A stretch of DNA of 64,000 nt from contig NZ_AKKA01000008.1 of NCBI RefSeq assembly GCF_000282035.1, forward strand, positions 231,275-295,274. The letters run 5' to 3'. Source of the DNA: Rhizobium sp. CF122 (lineage in GTDB: Bacteria; Pseudomonadota; Alphaproteobacteria; Rhizobiales; Rhizobiaceae). Below, in pieces: positions 18,137-25,922 of the stretch. The translations under genes and the position numbers were made by a program. The notes beneath the pieces were generated by a model that had not been told where the DNA came from, searched no databases, and saw only the letters and a program-made list of their open reading frames with translations. Positions within the stretch are counted from its first letter, which is position 1. Each line of letters begins with the position of its first letter.

Positions 18137-18811
18137 TTACCTTCCGATTTGTGACGCCGCCAACATCAGTTCCTGAGTGTTCGGGGCGCCGAATAGGCCG
18201 CCATCGAATACCTCGTTGGAAGTCCAGCGAACGACGCCATCGCGGTCCAGCAAGAAATGGCCGACGAGCTGCCCCATGCCGGTGGCCATCATCTGTTGAT
18301 CCGCTTCCGTGATATCGTAGCTGTCCTTCTTGTTCAGATATTCGAGCGCCGCAAACGGGTCCATCGGTTCCGGCATCTCGCCCGGCAAGTCGACCCGCAT
18401 CGACTTCACATCGCTCATCGAAACCTTTTGCGGCCATGCGCTCTCGTCTTCGGTGATCTGCATATTCGGCAATCCAAAGGCGCGGTGTGAAGTCCGCTCC
18501 GGATCGGATGCCGCGAGCAGGCCGAGCATCGGATTGTACCGCAGATAGAGGCGCGCCCGCTCCATGGGCGTGTTGACCACTGTCAGGCTTTCGATGCCCT
18601 TCTCTTTGAGGGCTGGGGTGAGTTGCAAAAGCATGGTGATATGGCGCCTGCAAAAAGGACAATGGAGACCTCGATACAGCCCAACCAGCAGTGGTTTCTC
18701 GCCTCGGAAATCGTCGATGGCGATCTTGCCCTCGCGGGTAATCGCGTCGAGCACGACATTGGGCGCCGTTTCGCCAGGTTGCAGCGGGCCTATGTTGAGA
18801 CGTTCTGACAT
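18137..18811 (-). CDS. AhpC/TSA (redoxin) family protein with CPFC site
   Basis: 224 residues of thioredoxin-fold redoxin type: the N-terminal PGETAPNVVL and DFRGEKPLLVGLYRGLHCPFCRRH place two cysteines at 51 and 54 (CxxC), where peroxiredoxins have the peroxidatic Cys. The long C-terminus includes FLLDRDGVVRWTSNE. It probably reduces peroxide or protein thiols in the cytoplasm; no signal peptide is visible. It is intact although surrounded by gene fragments, and its one-time neighbour appears to have been a thioredoxin reductase. Start at 18811 is supported by GGAGGGATCAGC. Confidence 0.8.
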   Translation of the reverse strand: MSERLNIGPLQPGETAPNVVLDAITREGKIAIDDFRGEKPLLVGLYRGLHCPFCRRHITMLLQLTPALKEKGIESLTVVNTPMERARLYLRYNPMLGLLAASDPERTSHRAFGLPNMQITEDESAWPQKVSMSDVKSMRVDLPGEMPEPMDPFAALEYLNKKDSYDITEADQQMMATGMGQLVGHFLLDRDGVVRWTSNEVFDGGLFGAPNTQELMLAASQIGR

Positions 18812-19360
18812 GCTGATCCCTCCTTGCGGGTCAATCTACAACGGAAGTGCGGGCGGAGGGCTTGAGCCCATATGCGGCACATACGTCCCTGGGCATGCTG
18901 AAATCGCGGTCGGCCTTAGGACAGCGTCGAGGTCGGCGTCGATAGTCCATATATAACACGGAGAGGGCGGACGCTAGTTCTTACGGAGGGCAACGCTTTT
19001 GCTATATGGCGCCCCACGGGCCGAGCAGGCTCTTGATACCCAGGTGCGCCAAGGTCTGGAAGTGCCCGATTTCGCTGAGGCTGTCGTCAAGTCTGACACG
19101 TAGCGCTTCCTTGACTGAAATTGGGTCGCCGAATTGCAAAAGAGATTTGTGGGCCGACATTGATAGACGGCGGAGCGACGCCCGCCGCCAGGGCGCGGAC
19201 GGCTCATCCCACCAAAACGTAACCTAAGCGGCGCGTCGTTGAGGGAAATGGAGACCCGAACGGGCTCGACGAGGGTCCACGGCGGTCACAATGTTGTGGT
19301 GGTGATCGCAGTAGACGCGATCCGGCGATGTTGGCCCAGCACAAAAGCGGTAACCGCCGG
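18812..19360. other. Gap with only undecipherable remnants
   Basis: No convincing gene. One minus-strand stretch at about 19010-19140 reads LQFGDPISVKEALRVRL and ends in LLGPWGAI; it looks protein-like but I cannot assign it. It may be another short remnant next to the Ku fragment. Confidence 0.4.
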
Positions 19361-19875
19361 GTATTGGCCGACAGCATCGAGTGGGTCTACCTGGAGAAGC
19401 CGCACTATCTGATGCCTGACGACGCGGTCGGGAACGAAGCTTTTGCCGTCACTAGGGACGCGATGAAGGCGGACAAGGTCGTTGGCGTTTCGAAGCTCGT
19501 CATGGGCCGCCGCGAGCGTGCCGTCATCCTCGAACCCCGCGACGAAGGCATTGTTCTGTGGTCGTTGCGTTTCGGCGACGAGGTACGGCCGGAAGAGGGT
19601 TACTTCGAGGACATCGAGGTCGAAGCCGATCCCGATCTCGTTCCCCTTGTCCAGAAACTCATCAAGCAGAAGTCGGCCCGCTGGTCGACAAACATGGTCA
19701 GCGACCCGATCCAGACCAGCCTGCTGAAGCTGATCGAGGAGAAGAAGAAGCTACTGAAGCCCGAGAAGACGGCAAAGGGCAAAGCAGCGCAGCGCCCGCA
19801 TCGAACGTCGTCAATATCGTGGACGCTTTGAAGAAGAGCATTCAAGCCGTCCTCAAAGGGCGAAAGGCCGGGTGA
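19361..19875 (+). pseudogene. ku: Ku-family DNA end-binding protein, truncated and frameshifted
   Basis: The frame from about 19361 reads VLADSIEWVYLEKPHYLMPDD, then AFAVTRDAMKADKVVGVSKLV, RRERAVILEPRDEGIVLW and MVSDPIQTSLLKLIEEKKK, which is the second half of bacterial Ku. The N-terminal beta-barrel half (roughly 130 residues) is absent; ATG 19328 and the next residues do not look like Ku. Near 19790 a frameshift separates KAAQ from the expected tail (APASNVVNIVDALKKS to LKGRKAG, stop at 19875). A functional Ku is very unlikely. The 3' part of its NHEJ partner ligD lies at the right end of the window. Confidence 0.85.
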
Positions 19876-19879
19876 TATC

Positions 19880-20143
19880 ATGCATCTGACAAACACCAAG
19901 GTAGCCCATGAAAACGCCGGCTGGCGGATCGACTTCGTCGGCGATGACGGCGACGCGGTCACGGTACACGTTGCCGACGGCGCGTATCTGGACGAAGAAA
20001 CCGCGGTGGAGCGCGCTCGAGCAATATTGGTTCAGTTGACTGCGTACGGCACGCGCGGGGGCGGCAGGAGCCTTAATACATACGATGCTGTCAGCAACGG
20101 TAACTTGGACGACGCCCAGCCGCTGTTGGACACCCATCATTAG
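19880..20143 (+). CDS. Small conserved-looking hypothetical protein downstream of ku
   Basis: 87 residues, acidic, with VAHENAGWRIDFVGDDGDAVTVHVAD followed by a helical ERARAILVQLTAYG segment. No catalytic motif or membrane segment is visible. It starts 4 bp after the Ku remnant stop, so it was probably co-transcribed with ku and may be a relic of an NHEJ operon. I do not recognise a named family. Confidence 0.5.
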   Translation: MHLTNTKVAHENAGWRIDFVGDDGDAVTVHVADGAYLDEETAVERARAILVQLTAYGTRGGGRSLNTYDAVSNGNLDDAQPLLDTHH

Positions 20144-20204
20144 CCCCGCAGGGCTCCTAGTGAGCAGGCCGAGGAGGGGCCAGTACGGGTTGCCGGCTGA
20201 ATGG

Positions 20205-21581
20205 TCAGACTACCATTGTGGAAATCGCGGGCTGCTGGGCTAGAAGGTCCGCCAAAATTCGGAGGGCGCGTGTAAGCTCCTCAAGGTTCAACGGAGCGCC
20301 AAGCGCAAGTCGTATGGCTTCGGGCGCGGACGCAATTGCAAAGGCGTCGCTGGTTACGATACCGATCCCTATCGAACGCAATCTGGAAACCAGTTCGCCT
20401 CGCGTCCAAGGCTCGGGAACCTTCAGCCACACGTGGAAGCCGCCCGGAGAGGATTCAAAATCGAACGGAAGGATCGCCTTGACGGCGTCCAGGCGCTTCC
20501 CAGTCTCCTTGACTATTTCGCCTCTGACAACATCCGCTACTCCCGTCTCTATCCATTGAGACGCTAGAGCGCTCGTGAGCGGAGAAACAATTGACGCCGA
20601 GGCGCGGATCGCGTTGGCCACCCGATGCGTACGACCTTCCGGTACGGCGACATATGCGACCCGAAGGGCGGGAGACAGGCACTTGGATAAGCTGGCCACA
20701 TGATAGACCGCCTCGGGCAGCAGCGCTGCAAGTGGCGGTGGCGGGGCCGAGACAAGGCCGCTATACGCATCGTCCTCGATAATCGGCACGCCATACGTCC
20801 GCGCAATGTTTACGAGATCGTGCCGCCTCTGAACGGACAATGTCCGTGTCGTCGGATTTTGAAGCGTTGGCATACAATAGAGCGCTTTCGGCTTCGTCTC
20901 CTTGCATGCCTGCGCAAAGGCGCCCGGAACAAGCCCATGATCGTCCATTGCGATCGGAGCCAATTTGACCCTGAGATGAGATGCGATCGAGCGGAATCCA
21001 GGGTAGGTGAGTTCTTCCGCGCAGACGACATCGCCGGGTTCTGTCAGCACGCTGAGAATGGCGTGAAGCGCTCCCTGCGCGCCTGAGGCGACTACCACTC
21101 GATCAGCCGGTATCCCTGGAATCCGTCTTGAGAGCCAGGACGCGGCGACGATACGATCCTCCATGATGCCGCCGGGTTCCTGGTACCTTAGCAGGAGGTC
21201 CAAGCCCTGTTCCTGAAGCTCTTTCGCGCCATCCCACATTCTCTGTTCAAGGACGGGATCGAGAAACCTCGGCGGCAGGTTCATGCTCATGTCGACGACG
21301 CCAGAGGGCTGCTGTGTTGGGCGCGCACCGCGCTTTGATCGCACGTATGTCCCTTGACCCACCTTGCCTTCAATCAGGCCACGACTGCGGGCCTCCGAGT
21401 AGGCTCGGCTGACTGTGGTGAAGTCGATGCCAAGGTCGTCAGCAAGTTTGCGCTGCGTTGGAAGCCTCACCCCTTCGGCCAATCTACCGCTTGCGATGTC
21501 CTCCGCCAAAGCATCCGCAATCGACAAATAAATGGGTCCCTCACGGGTGGCAAGCTGAGGTGTCCAAGATGTAGAAGTCAT
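20205..21581 (-). CDS. MocR-type regulator (GntR wHTH fused to PLP aminotransferase-like domain), paralogue A
   Basis: 458 residues. The N-terminal GntR winged helix (LPTQRKLADDLGIDFTTVSRAYSEARSRGLIEGKVGQGTYV) is followed by a linker and a fold-type I aminotransferase domain with the PLP-lysine segment VASLSKCLSPALRVAYV. MocR proteins sense a ligand through PLP chemistry and usually control a divergent gene. Here the divergent gene is DUF983 copy A. ATG 21581 is preferred to a TTG 15 bases upstream. A CATTCAATT half-element (21590-21598) lies just upstream of the start, suggesting autoregulation. Paralogue B is at 31147. Confidence 0.85.
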   Translation of the reverse strand: MTSTSWTPQLATREGPIYLSIADALAEDIASGRLAEGVRLPTQRKLADDLGIDFTTVSRAYSEARSRGLIEGKVGQGTYVRSKRGARPTQQPSGVVDMSMNLPPRFLDPVLEQRMWDGAKELQEQGLDLLLRYQEPGGIMEDRIVAASWLSRRIPGIPADRVVVASGAQGALHAILSVLTEPGDVVCAEELTYPGFRSIASHLRVKLAPIAMDDHGLVPGAFAQACKETKPKALYCMPTLQNPTTRTLSVQRRHDLVNIARTYGVPIIEDDAYSGLVSAPPPPLAALLPEAVYHVASLSKCLSPALRVAYVAVPEGRTHRVANAIRASASIVSPLTSALASQWIETGVADVVRGEIVKETGKRLDAVKAILPFDFESSPGGFHVWLKVPEPWTRGELVSRLRSIGIGIVTSDAFAIASAPEAIRLALGAPLNLEELTRALRILADLLAQQPAISTMVV

Positions 21582-21663
21582 CGATTGTCCATTCAATTAA
21601 ACAAATATATGGATATTATATGGATGGCGAACTAGCCTGCTTGTCAAGCAAATTGAAGCCTGG

Positions 21664-21843
21664 ATGAACAGGAAGCCGAAACTCGAAGCCATCATAGCGT
21701 TCATGAAGCTGCATGGCAGCTATCGCACGTTCATTGAGATCGAACGACTGACTGGAGATTCGCTGAGGCGCTCTGGCACGGTCTTGGAGGCCTCGTTCGG
21801 GCCGGAGCAAACTCTGCGACAATTTGTAAGATGGAGCACTTGA
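21664..21843 (+). CDS. Possible 59-residue ORF between MocR A and DUF983 A
   Basis: ATG 21664 to TGA 21843 encodes a basic, helix-rich peptide beginning MNRKPKLEAIIAFMKLHGSY and including IEIERLTGDSLRRSG and EQTLRQFVRWS. Composition is protein-like and there is no clear ribosome site. It could be a real small protein or a remnant; I know no family for it. Confidence 0.3.
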   Translation: MNRKPKLEAIIAFMKLHGSYRTFIEIERLTGDSLRRSGTVLEASFGPEQTLRQFVRWST

Positions 21844-21862
21844 ATGGATATTTGTATGTATA

Positions 21863-21875
21863 AATGCATTCAATC
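21863..21875. promoter_or_regulatory. Candidate MocR element upstream of DUF983 A
   Basis: AAATGCATTCAAT matches one and a half arms of the palindrome ATTGAATGCATTCAAT seen (with small changes) upstream of DUF983 B and the Nit operon. It is about 20 bp before the DUF983 A start codon, where a bound regulator would interfere with or tune transcription. Confidence 0.5.
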
Positions 21876-21895
21876 AATCTTGGAAAGATGACGCA

Positions 21896-22288
21896 ATGAC
21901 TACGGAATGGCCTCCATTGCCGCCCATACAAACGGGCCTGCGTGGTCTGTGCCCCCAATGTGGACAAGGGCACCTTTTCGACGGCTTTCTTACTGTGAAG
22001 CCCAAATGCGAAGTTTGTGGCCTCGACTACTCCTTCGCCGATCCAGCGGATGGCCCCGCGTTCTTCGTAATCTGCTTCACATGCGTACCGGCAGTGGCAG
22101 TGGCATGCTGGATCGAGGTCGCCTATTCCCCCTCGATGTGGGTGCACCTATTCACGTCCCTCCCGCTGGTACTTCTAGCTTGTCTTTTGCCTCTCCGGCC
22201 GCTGAAGGGCTGGCTCATCAACAGCCAGTTCTTCTTCAAGGCGGAAGAGGGAAAGATCGACCACGACTACGTTCGGCCGAAGTCGTGA
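21896..22288 (+). CDS. DUF983 family membrane protein, paralogue A
   Basis: 130 residues. The N-terminal zinc-ribbon-like pair CPQCGQGHLF and CEVCGLDY is followed by FADPADGPAFFVI and two transmembrane segments (about 55-75 and 80-102), with LRPLKGWLINSQFFFKAEEG at the end. The family is conserved and uncharacterised, often near cytochrome-oxidase assembly or redox genes. It is divergent from MocR A across a 314-bp gap carrying a candidate operator. It is clearly homologous along its length to the copy at 30607, which also has a MocR neighbour. Confidence 0.88.
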   Translation: MTTEWPPLPPIQTGLRGLCPQCGQGHLFDGFLTVKPKCEVCGLDYSFADPADGPAFFVICFTCVPAVAVACWIEVAYSPSMWVHLFTSLPLVLLACLLPLRPLKGWLINSQFFFKAEEGKIDHDYVRPKS

Positions 22289-22305
22289 GGTAGTGCTCCT
22301 CACGA
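22283..22305 (+). terminator. Stem-loop overlapping the DUF983 A stop
   Basis: TCGTGAGG and CCTCACGA arms (8 bp) with a 7-base loop; the stop codon is inside the left arm. There is no T-run, so termination is uncertain. Confidence 0.4.
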
Positions 22306-22337
22306 GTGAATAGTGTTGTGTCAACTAATACCTGGGA

Positions 22338-22574
22338 ATGTTCAAAATGGATTGGTTCATTGCCTTCTTCCTTCCGTTCAAGCTTCTCGTGTTAGGCACG
22401 GGCATGTATTTCGCCATCAAGTGGCATTACGATCAAGGGGAGAATGGGGAGAGAGGCGCGGTGCTACGCACGGGCGGCAAGATGGCCGCAGTCTTCGTCT
22501 TATTGCTCGTATGCGTGGGACTCTTCACTTTCGTCCTTAGCAGGATGGTCGGTTTGGACTTGAGCTTCCCATGA
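22338..22574 (+). CDS. Small two-helix membrane protein downstream of DUF983 A
   Basis: 78 residues with two hydrophobic helices (WFIAFFLPFKLLVLGTGMYF and MAAVFVLLLVCVGLFTFVL) around a short polar loop. ATG 22338 follows CTGGGA. It lies 49 bp after DUF983 A and may be co-transcribed with it. No known family is recognised, and the DUF983 B locus has no counterpart. Confidence 0.55.
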   Translation: MFKMDWFIAFFLPFKLLVLGTGMYFAIKWHYDQGENGERGAVLRTGGKMAAVFVLLLVCVGLFTFVLSRMVGLDLSFP

Positions 22575-22689
22575 TGGCATCATTGATTTGATGAGCCCCT
22601 GAATTCAACGTCGACCACATTTACGCATCCAGCGCCTTTGACATGGCCGAAGCAACGTCCCGCCTCTATTTCGTGCCTACGTCACAACG

Positions 22690-22893
22690 TTCCGCGGTGT
22701 AGGGCTGAACGGCAGCGGCTACTCGCGCCACGGCTTCTACGGCAACAACTGCTCGCGGATGAACGTGTCGGGCGACTTTTCGAGCAACGCGGGACGCGGT
22801 GTCGTAACTACCGGCACCAGCGCTGCTAATGTCTTCCATGGCTGCCTGACGGCGAGCAACGTCACGGGCAACTACAGCCTAGCCACAACAGCA
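22690..22893 (+). pseudogene. Beta-helix/tail-spike-like protein fragment
   Basis: The frame reads VGLNGSGYSRHGFYGNNCS, MNVSGDFSSNAGRGVVTTG and SNVTGNYSLATT. These short Gly/Asn/Ser-rich repeats suit a right-handed beta-helix, as in phage tail spikes or surface proteins. There is no start, and the frame continues directly into cyclase sequence near 22911, so it is a fragment. Confidence 0.45.
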
Positions 22894-22910
22894 GGCCTTT
22901 TTCGGTTAGC

Positions 22911-23654
22911 ACATGTTGACGCTAGGCAGATCGGCAAAGAACTGGGCGTTCGCTACATCGTCGAGGGCAGCGTCCGAAAGAGCGGCGACCAGTTCGAATT
23001 GTTGCGCAGTTGATTGTTTCCGAGGCCATTATTTTTACGAGCGCTTCACAAAGGAAGATAACGAACGTGCCATTCAAGCATGGGCGGAGGGGCTCGCCAA
23101 ATTTCCGGATTCTGCGCTGTTGAAGATCAAGCTGGGCTGGGGGTACGACCAGCGATACATTGGAGGCTGGAGTTCCGATCCGAAGGATCTGGAGACGGCG
23201 TTCCGCTATGCACAGGAAGGTCTTGCGGGCAATCTCCCTCCTCTTGGGAAGGGGCTTGGCCATTGGCTGATGGCGGATCTGCTGGCCATCTACAAAAGGG
23301 ATTTCGACAAGGCGATGGACGAGCTTGATCTGGTGCGTCGCCTCATGCCGAATGATCTGGCGCCAATCATCGGCGAAGGAAACATCCCTGTCCAAGCCGG
23401 CAAGCCGGAAATCGCGATCGCGGCGCTCAAGGACATCACGCCGCAAGATCCCGAGGCGATGTACCGCTTTGCCTTTCTCAGTTGGGCGTATTTCGCCGTC
23501 AAGGACTATGAGAAATCCATCGAGGCCGCCAAACGGGCGCCGGAGCCGATGCCGAGCTATTCGCTGGTCTTCATGGCCGCGAGCTACGCACAGTTGGGCA
23601 AGATCACGGAAGCGCAGGACACCGTGAAGCAGATCCTCGCCGCCATTCCTGACG
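22911..23654 (+). pseudogene. Adenylate-cyclase/TPR-type protein, continuation and TPR region (fragment 2)
   Basis: First VDARQIGKELGVRYIVEGS and VRKSGDQFELLRS in one frame to a stop at about 23013. Then, in another frame, GHYFYERFTKEDNERAIQAW, ALLKIKLGWGYDQRYIGGW and a series of TPR-like helices to ILAAIPDASL. This is the C-terminal part of the protein whose earlier segment is at 17368-17640, with an internal deletion and a frame change at about 23013. The 3' end is replaced by ISNCY sequence at 23655. It is non-functional as arranged. Confidence 0.75.
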
Positions 23655-23853
23655 CCTCGCTGTGGCGCCGATTGCTTGGTCTCGATCGCTTCTTCGAAAT
23701 CAGGCCGGCCGCACCGGAATGGTCATAGGCCTGCAGCAGCCTGTGCAGCTGACTTCGGCTGAGTCCAAGCAGCTCGGCGGCTTGGACAACACTTAGGCGT
23801 CGATCACGGATCTTCTGAATGACTTCGAGGCGATGCAATTCTTTCTGCGACAT
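23655..23853 (-). pseudogene. ISNCY-family transposase 5' fragment (copy 2)
   Basis: Leftward frame from ATG 23853: MSQKELHRLEVIQKIRD, RRLSVVQAAELLGLSRSQLH, RLLQAYDHSGAAGLISKKRS, RPSNRRHSE, then foreign sequence. This is the HTH start of ISNCY transposases, truncated after about 66 residues. Bases 23655-23784 are closely similar to 17238-17367 in the same orientation. Upstream, ACTGTCGCAT occurs twice (23962 and 23986), possibly part of the element's terminal region. Confidence 0.75.
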
Positions 23854-23961
23854 GGTGATCAAACAGGGCATGACGACTCCGACCGCTCATGGTCTCGACC
23901 AGGCTGAAGGTCGCCATCCTTGCTCCCAACGTTGGCTTTGACCAGTGCGTCGAGAGGCGAG

Positions 23962-23995
23962 ACTGTCGCATCTCTAACTGGCCCAACTGTCGCAT
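23962..23995. repeat. Direct repeat ACTGTCGCAT x2
   Basis: Two identical 10-mers start 24 bp apart (23962 and 23986), each followed by a CTAA-like tail, about 110-140 bp upstream of the ISNCY fragment start. They may belong to the element's end, as transposase-binding repeats. Confidence 0.4.
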
Positions 23996-24186
23996 TACTA
24001 AATAGCCCTTACACCCAGAAGTCAGATAAGATAACTTATGGAACTCGACGGTCATTTGGGCAGTGTTGCTTTCTCGATCCTAATGACCTTTTAGGCAACC
24101 TTCCGAAACCGTCGTGAAAGGTCATTTGGCTGTTGCGTTCTTGCGCTACATCGAAGTGCAGCGCGCCCTTTCATCTGCTACGAAAC

Positions 24187-24640
24187 ATGCCACTTAATCT
24201 CAGTTCGATATCGTTGCCGCCAGCGGCGGCTGGTTTGGTCAACGTCGTTTCGTCCGGGATCCCTCGGTTCTGGGCGACGATCTGGAGCGACGTAATAAAA
24301 ACGTCGCTGGCGCCTTCGACGCGCCGTAAACATCTGTCCGCTCTGGATCGTCTCTATGACGCCGTCCAGCGCCAGCGTGGGAGCGATTGCCTCGACCGCC
24401 TGATCGCCGAGGCCGACGCCGACGCGCTTGAGGACTGCCTGGTCGGCTTTCTGGCGCAGCTCCGCAACGAGGCCGCCGTCACCAATGTCGATAAGACATC
24501 GACCTGGACATCCGCCGTCAGCTTCGTGACCGACATGCTCCGCTTTTCTGGAAACGCGTCCTGCGCTCGCGCTTCCAGAATGGAAACCAGGCTGCTCAGG
24601 ATCGACACCCTGTACCGGCAGCTCGCACCGGACCTGGCGC
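24187..24640 (+). pseudogene. Tyrosine-recombinase-like N-terminal fragment
   Basis: The frame from ATG 24187 has FWATIWSDVIKTSLAPSTRR, KHLSALDRLYDAVQRQ and DALEDCLVGFLAQLRNEAAV, resembling the N-terminal SAM-like (core-binding) domain of phage-type integrases. No catalytic R-H-R-Y domain follows; near 24640 the sequence changes to a helicase-like fragment. I call it a truncated integrase with moderate confidence. Confidence 0.5.
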
Positions 24641-24843
24641 GTCACTGGCCCCATCAAGACCCATCCGGAATACGGCCCCCAGCTCCATGCCGAAGTGTCG
24701 CTGCCGCTGGTGACAAAAGGCAGGGCGATCATCCGGCATCTGGCCACCGACAAGCGCCTTCCCGGTATCGGTTGGGCGACGGCGGAGAAGCTGTGGAGGC
24801 AATTCGGGTCGGGCAGTCATGCATGGCGGGGTCGCGTCGGCGT
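24641..24843 (+). pseudogene. RecD-like helicase N-terminal fragment
   Basis: The frame reads GPIKTHPEYGPQLHAEVSLP, then TKGRAIIRHLATDKRLPGIG and WATAEKLWRQFG. This resembles the OB-fold plus helix-hairpin-helix start of RecD2-type ATP-dependent helicases. No Walker motifs follow, and the frame abuts the convergent quinone oxidoreductase gene. It is a short remnant. Confidence 0.5.
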
Positions 24844-24844
24844 C

Positions 24845-25747
24845 TCAGTGTTTGAGAACGACTTTCCCTGGAACGCCTGCTGCTACCGCGTTCTGGGCCG
24901 CAGCGATCTGATCCAGGGTCAGGGTCTGGGAAATCGGGATCACCAGCGATCCGCTGACCGCGGCAGCCAGTACCGCATCGAGCGTAGCCGCGTCGGCGCG
25001 ATGGAAAATTTCCTCTATGGTCACCCGATTTCCGGGATTGGCGCCCTCCGGCACTGGAACGATGCTGGCGACCTTGCCGCCGTCGCGAACATGGCCGATG
25101 AGATTTCCTGCCACAGGGCCAGCTGCACTGATCGCATAGTCGAAGCTGGCGCTTGCTGCAGGAGCCGTGATGTCAAGCGCATCTCCAGCTACTTCACGGC
25201 CCTCATTGAGCCGCTCGGGCCGGACGCCGGCAATCGGCTTGGCGCCGATCTCCTTGAGATATTGGATAGCGGCACGGCCAACCGTTCCGAGGCCGCCAGA
25301 GACCAGCACCGTGTCGCCAGCCTTGACGCCCAGGGCGTCAACCGTCTGCCGCCCGGTAAGCCCTGCCTTGACCAGCGACGCACCCTGCTCAAAGCTGAGA
25401 GTGGCGGGCAGCTTGGCGACAGATGTGGCTGGAACCACACCGTATTCTGCATGCGCCCCTTTGCCGTTTGCCGCGAAATCAGCGACGACCCGGTCACCGA
25501 CCACAAAGCCGGTCACCCCCTCGCCAAGCGCGAAGATGGTGCCGGCGGCGTCTCCGCCGAGCACTGCCGGCAGCGGGAGTGGTATGAACTGTGCCATGTA
25601 GCCCTGGCGGAGAACGATATCGAAAGGATTGACCGCGGACGCCTCGATCTTGATCAGGACTTCGCCCTGTCCAGGCTTTGGCGTGGGAATCTCGCTGATT
25701 TCGAATTGATCGACGTCGCCGTAGGATTTGAGAAGTGCGGCTTTCAT
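24845..25747 (-). CDS. NADP-dependent zinc-independent quinone/alcohol oxidoreductase (MDR family)
   Basis: 300 residues of the medium-chain reductase family without zinc ligands: EVLIKIEASAVNPFDIVLRQG, VLGGDAAGTIFALGEGV, VGDRV, and a nucleotide-binding stretch (GDTVLVSGGLGTVGRAAIQYL), ending GVPGKVVLKH. Likely reduces quinones or enones with NADPH. Start 25747 follows a GGAG ribosome site. The first of five leftward genes (DoxX, GST-like, NIPSNAP, VOC) that look like an electrophile/quinone-stress set. A GAATGCATTC palindrome lies directly upstream of the ribosome site. Confidence 0.85.
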   Translation of the reverse strand: MKAALLKSYGDVDQFEISEIPTPKPGQGEVLIKIEASAVNPFDIVLRQGYMAQFIPLPLPAVLGGDAAGTIFALGEGVTGFVVGDRVVADFAANGKGAHAEYGVVPATSVAKLPATLSFEQGASLVKAGLTGRQTVDALGVKAGDTVLVSGGLGTVGRAAIQYLKEIGAKPIAGVRPERLNEGREVAGDALDITAPAASASFDYAISAAGPVAGNLIGHVRDGGKVASIVPVPEGANPGNRVTIEEIFHRADAATLDAVLAAAVSGSLVIPISQTLTLDQIAAAQNAVAAGVPGKVVLKH

Positions 25748-25759
25748 TGTGGGTCTCCA

Positions 25760-25769
25760 GAATGCATTC
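25760..25769. promoter_or_regulatory. GAATGCATTC palindrome upstream of the quinone oxidoreductase
   Basis: Perfect 10-bp palindrome 13 bp upstream of the start codon. It equals the centre of the element seen at the MocR/DUF983/Nit promoters, but the outer arms differ, so a shared regulator is only a possibility. Confidence 0.3.
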
Positions 25770-25922
25770 AGTCACTCAGGCGTTCGGTATTGGAGGCGCT
25801 GGAAGTGAAAAAGCATGGGCGTGGGCGGGAAGGACGGTTTCCCGATCCCTTCGCTTGTTCATTCACGGGAGAGGCAGCTGCCTCCCCGGCGATGCGTTTG
25901 TCGAGTGATTGCTTGGGCAGGA

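Noticed and set aside
23962..23995. Direct repeat considered as an attachment site or start of a CRISPR-like array
   Set aside because: Only two short copies 24 bp apart with no further units; better explained as part of the ISNCY end.
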